This document shows, piece by piece, positions 6,712-8,664 of a stretch of DNA of 8,664 bases (position 1 is its first letter; every line of letters starts with the position of its first letter). The notes beneath the pieces were generated by a model. It did not search any database. It was not told where the DNA came from and saw only the letters and a program-made list of their open reading frames with translations. The position numbers and the translations under genes are program-made. The stretch comes from Clostridium sp. (GTDB lineage: Bacteria > Bacillota > Clostridia > Lachnospirales > Lachnospiraceae): the NCBI GenBank assembly GCA_016302185.1, contig JAEDOC010000090.1:1-8664 (forward strand). The letters run 5' to 3'.

Positions 6712-7347
6712 ATGATGGAAAATAAGAAAAAACGTTTACTGGCGTATCTGGAGGAAACAGCTCTTCGGCTGATGCAGGAGACCGCGCATACGCAGGAGAC
6801 AGCAGAATTGCAGAAAAGCGATGAGCCTCTTGATATGGAAGAGATGATTCAAAAGGACTGGCCTCACCGGAGTGATGAGAAGATCATCCGGCTGAAGACG
6901 CAGATTTCTGACTGTGAATGGGAATTAAAACGTTTGGAAAACCAGATGGTCTGTGTGGAGAAAAGCAGATTGCGCAGATTCCGTTCGAAGAGAAGGCTCC
7001 TGCTGGAACGTCTGGAACAGCTCTATGCTGCAAGATTTGCAGCAGACTCCTGGGAAGAGTATTTTCTGATGTTTCGGGAGGATGAGAAGCTTCGCCGTTC
7101 CTCCTGGATGGATCCGGAATTTTATGAGAAGGAACGGACGGATATCTGTCGGAAGCTGGCTCCCTGTTCCGGGCTGTGCCGTCCGGTGGAAGAGAAAGTC
7201 TTCTCTTTACTGGGGCAGAATGCCGGAACAGATGGCCGGGAAAAAACACTGTCGGAGACGTTCCGGGATGAAGTACACTGGTATGCAGTGGGGTGTCTCT
7301 TTTTAGAACAGGATTCAAAAAATTCCGTGGAATTGCTCCGGGGATAA
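6712..7347 (+). CDS. Uncharacterised coiled-coil protein at the end of the importer operon
   Basis: About 211 residues; no family recognised. There is no signal peptide or membrane segment, so it is probably cytoplasmic. It is rich in Glu, Lys, Arg and Leu. Counting from the ATG, residues about 55-108 show heptad-like Leu/Ile spacing and should form a coiled coil with a strongly basic middle (KSRLRRFRSKRR). A C-terminal part follows with several Trp/Tyr/Phe and Cys residues, including CSGLC at about 152-156, which is only one Cys pair and not a clear metal site. It starts 21 bases after the permease 2 stop, so it is probably co-transcribed. The start is uncertain: ATG 6712 has no good ribosome binding site; TTG 6703 has a weak purine-rich GAGTGG four bases upstream and would add three residues; ATG 6715 is also possible. 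Its end runs 33 bases into the opposing kinase gene. Coding reality is supported by length, operon position and protein-like composition; function is unknown. Confidence 0.72.
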   Translation: MMENKKKRLLAYLEETALRLMQETAHTQETAELQKSDEPLDMEEMIQKDWPHRSDEKIIRLKTQISDCEWELKRLENQMVCVEKSRLRRFRSKRRLLLERLEQLYAARFAADSWEEYFLMFREDEKLRRSSWMDPEFYEKERTDICRKLAPCSGLCRPVEEKVFSLLGQNAGTDGREKTLSETFRDEVHWYAVGCLFLEQDSKNSVELLRG

Positions 7348-8259
7348 GGTAGATCCCTTGACGGAGACGACAGCGGCAGCAGCCCGGTTGGCCTGAAAAA
7401 TGGCCTCCCGCATAGGCAGCCCAAGGCTGAGCGATGCCATGACTGCACCGATATGGGAATCTCCGGCTCCAATTGTATCAACAACTTTTGCAGGGACGGC
7501 AGGAATCATGTATTCCGAGCCGTCCTTTTCCACGCAATAGGTGCCCCGAGCGCCTAATGTGATAATTACGGTATTGCCGGTTTTCTGGAGCAGCCGTCCG
7601 GCAGCTTTACGGATGGAATCCTCTTTCCGTACGGGAGAAAGTCCGCTCAGTTCATAGCTTTCCTGTTCATTAATATGAAGAATCGGCCGAAGTCGGAAGA
7701 GACGTTCGGTCTTTTCTTTGGCAATTCGGATTCCACGGGGACCGGGGGCATAGAACAGCTGGCGTTCCGGGTGCAATTCTAAATATTCAATCATTTCTTC
7801 ACCGGTCGGTTCCTCAATCTCCAGTCCACAGACGTACACCATGGAAAACTCTTCTGATTCCCATGACTCCATCCAGCTTTTTTGAAAGGTATACTCCGCA
7901 CCATGGCAGGAGAGAAACGTCCGTTCTCCATTTTTTTCTACCAGACAATAACAGCAGCCATTCTCCTGATCCGGGATCCGGATGGAAACCGGAAATCCCC
8001 GCTGCTCCAGCTGCTGTTTCACAAATTCGCCATAGATGCCGGTTCCCACCGGGGAGATCAGTGTGACCGGAGCACCCAAAAGACGTATCATGGATGCCAC
8101 ATTATAGGCACAGCCGCCCAGAGTCATGGTCTGTCCCTGCGGATGAAGATCCTCTGCTGTCTTCGGGAGATGATCCAGAGTGATGATGATATCCACACAG
8201 GTGGAACCGATGACCAGGATCTTTTTTTTCGAAAGCTGTTCTATTGTATTCTGCGGCAT
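7315..8259 (-). CDS. PfkB/ribokinase-family carbohydrate (or nucleoside) kinase
   Basis: A 314-residue cytoplasmic kinase that would transfer phosphate from ATP to a hydroxymethyl group of a sugar or nucleoside. It begins with the family strand ILVIGSTCVDI (14-24), where the Asp normally contacts the substrate. It has the GG-x-x-x-N signature GGCAYNVA (48-55), NEQES at 197-201, the nucleotide-binding stretch TLGARGTY (234-241), and the C-terminal signature DTIGAGDSHIGAVMA (261-275) with catalytic base D267 and the GAGD anion hole. Length is normal. Start: ATG 8259 has AAGGGGG nine bases upstream; an in-frame ATG at 8292 would add 11 residues, but the predicted promoter start near 8298 leaves it almost no leader. 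Substrate is not resolved: ribokinase, fructokinase and nucleoside kinases share these motifs. It is divergent from the amidohydrolase gene and converges on the importer operon, overlapping the coiled-coil gene by 33 bases. Confidence 0.9.
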   Translation of the reverse strand: MPQNTIEQLSKKKILVIGSTCVDIIITLDHLPKTAEDLHPQGQTMTLGGCAYNVASMIRLLGAPVTLISPVGTGIYGEFVKQQLEQRGFPVSIRIPDQENGCCYCLVEKNGERTFLSCHGAEYTFQKSWMESWESEEFSMVYVCGLEIEEPTGEEMIEYLELHPERQLFYAPGPRGIRIAKEKTERLFRLRPILHINEQESYELSGLSPVRKEDSIRKAAGRLLQKTGNTVIITLGARGTYCVEKDGSEYMIPAVPAKVVDTIGAGDSHIGAVMASLSLGLPMREAIFQANRAAAAVVSVKGSTLSPEQFHGIF

Positions 8260-8304
8260 AATGTTATGCCCCCTTTCTTTTCCATAGTTCATTTTTTCCT
8301 TTTC

Positions 8305-8313
8305 AGTATAACA
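8305..8313 (-). promoter_or_regulatory. Candidate extended -10 promoter of the PfkB kinase gene
   Basis: On the minus strand TGTTATACT (8313 to 8305) is a -10 hexamer with one mismatch plus the TGn extension. No acceptable -35 is seen at the usual distance, which extended -10 promoters can do without. A start near 8298 gives about 38 bases of leader to ATG 8259. Confidence 0.5.
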
Positions 8314-8344
8314 CAGATTTTTGTTTGCCGCGATTCTCCGTACA

Positions 8345-8380
8345 ATTTTAGTTGAAATCTGAGAAGATTGGAGCTAAAAT
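8345..8380. promoter_or_regulatory. 36-bp interrupted dyad over the amidohydrolase promoter, candidate operator
   Basis: ATTTTAG (8345-8351) mirrors CTAAAAT (8374-8380), and AATCT (8356-8360) mirrors AGATT (8365-8369). Both pairs share one centre, between 8362 and 8363. Thirteen of the 18 symmetric positions are complementary. The site covers the -35, the spacer and the -10 and lies upstream of the expected transcript, so a DNA-binding dimer or tetramer is likelier than an RNA hairpin. Repression by occlusion is the simplest reading (inference). Confidence 0.5.
8352..8380 (+). promoter_or_regulatory. Promoter of the AbgA-like amidohydrolase gene
   Basis: TTGAAA (8352-8357) and TAAAAT (8375-8380) are separated by exactly 17 bases, with one or two mismatches to the housekeeping consensus in total per box. 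Transcription would start near 8387, leaving about 44 bases of leader that contain the ribosome binding site AAGGAG (8413-8418), 12 bases before the ATG. Confidence 0.65.
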
Positions 8381-8430
8381 GGTAAAAAATTACTGCGAGA
8401 TTATCACATAAAAAGGAGAACTAAAGATAA

Positions 8431-8664
8431 ATGAGGGATATTTTTGCTTGGATCCGCCATCTGGCAGAAGATTCTCAAGGAGCAATGACAGAACTTCGCC
8501 GGGATTTTCACCGTCATCCGGAGATCGGATGGCTGGAGATGAGAACCTCGGCTGTCATTGCATGGAAGCTGTCAGAGCTGGGCTATGAAGTTCTTACCGG
8601 ACGGGCGGTCTGTGACGATACAGCAAGGATGGCGGTTCCGGAACCGGAGATTTTAAAACGCCAT
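8431..8664 (+). CDS. AbgA-like M20-family amidohydrolase, 5' part only
   Basis: The first 78 codons are present and open to the window edge; family members are usually a little over 400 residues. The visible part matches the N-terminus of p-aminobenzoyl-glutamate hydrolase subunit A and related M20 amidohydrolases: LRRDFHRHPEIGWLEMRT (22-39), then KLSELGYEV (46-54), GR-V, and RMAVP (66-70). In E. coli AbgA the corresponding segments read RRDFH, GW-EFRT, LGY, GR-V and RMGLP (recalled, not searched). The family hydrolyses amide bonds of N-acyl amino acids with a two-metal centre in the cytoplasm. The metal ligands fall beyond the window, so activity cannot be judged. ATG 8431 is the chosen start; its Shine-Dalgarno spacing of 12 is somewhat long. 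It is divergent from the PfkB gene and has its own promoter with an overlying dyad. Confidence 0.87.
   Translation, partial: MRDIFAWIRHLAEDSQGAMTELRRDFHRHPEIGWLEMRTSAVIAWKLSELGYEVLTGRAVCDDTARMAVPEPEILKRH

Noticed and set aside
7341..7357. Small hairpin GGGAT/ATCCC at the end of the coiled-coil gene as a terminator
   Set aside because: Only five base pairs with a seven-base loop and no T-run on either strand.
7882..8355. Plus-strand open frame of 157 codons across the kinase gene
   Set aside because: It is antisense to a kinase with all family signatures and runs into the divergent promoter region; no family resemblance.

Overview
The window looks like chromosomal DNA from a Gram-positive anaerobe of the class Clostridia, most likely Lachnospiraceae. 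The basis is strong AGGAGG-type ribosome binding sites, a TTG start behind a perfect Shine-Dalgarno, a lipoprotein with an Ala/Glu-rich linker behind its lipobox, moderate GC content in genes against AT-rich promoter regions, and the protein families present. This assignment is an inference from style; no rRNA or marker gene is present. No mobile element, CRISPR array, tRNA or rRNA was found.

Layout, left to right. (1) Bases 102-1181, minus strand: an M24-family metallopeptidase (Xaa-Pro dipeptidase/aminopeptidase P type) with a candidate terminator after it. (2) Bases 1182-1445: an AT-rich divergent control region with a near-consensus promoter to the right, a plausible one to the left, a perfect 17-bp palindrome and repeated TGTTATT heptamers. 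(3) Bases 1446-7347, plus strand: an apparent operon of five genes. These are a DUF3798-type substrate-binding lipoprotein, a two-domain RbsA/MglA-type ATPase, two BPD_transp_2-type permeases joined to their upstream neighbours by one-base stop/start overlaps, and an unrecognised coiled-coil protein. (4) Bases 7315-8259, minus strand: a PfkB-family kinase whose 3' end overlaps the coiled-coil gene by 33 bases. (5) Bases 8260-8430: a second divergent control region, where a 36-bp interrupted dyad lies over the promoter of the gene to the right. (6) Bases 8431-8664, plus strand: the first 78 codons of an AbgA-like M20 amidohydrolase, cut by the window edge.

How they may work together: genes 2-5 supply every part of an ABC importer (receptor, fused ATPase, two different permeases). 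The receptor family has no assigned ligand known to me, so the usual label 'sugar ABC transporter' rests only on the ATPase and permeases. The divergent peptidase and the nearby amidohydrolase both cut amide or peptide-like bonds, and the kinase could phosphorylate a released sugar or nucleoside moiety. A shared pathway of uptake, hydrolysis and phosphorylation is reasonable but unproven. The most notable points are the orphan importer, the strongly asymmetric ATP sites of its ATPase, the unrecognised operon-distal protein, and the two symmetric control regions.
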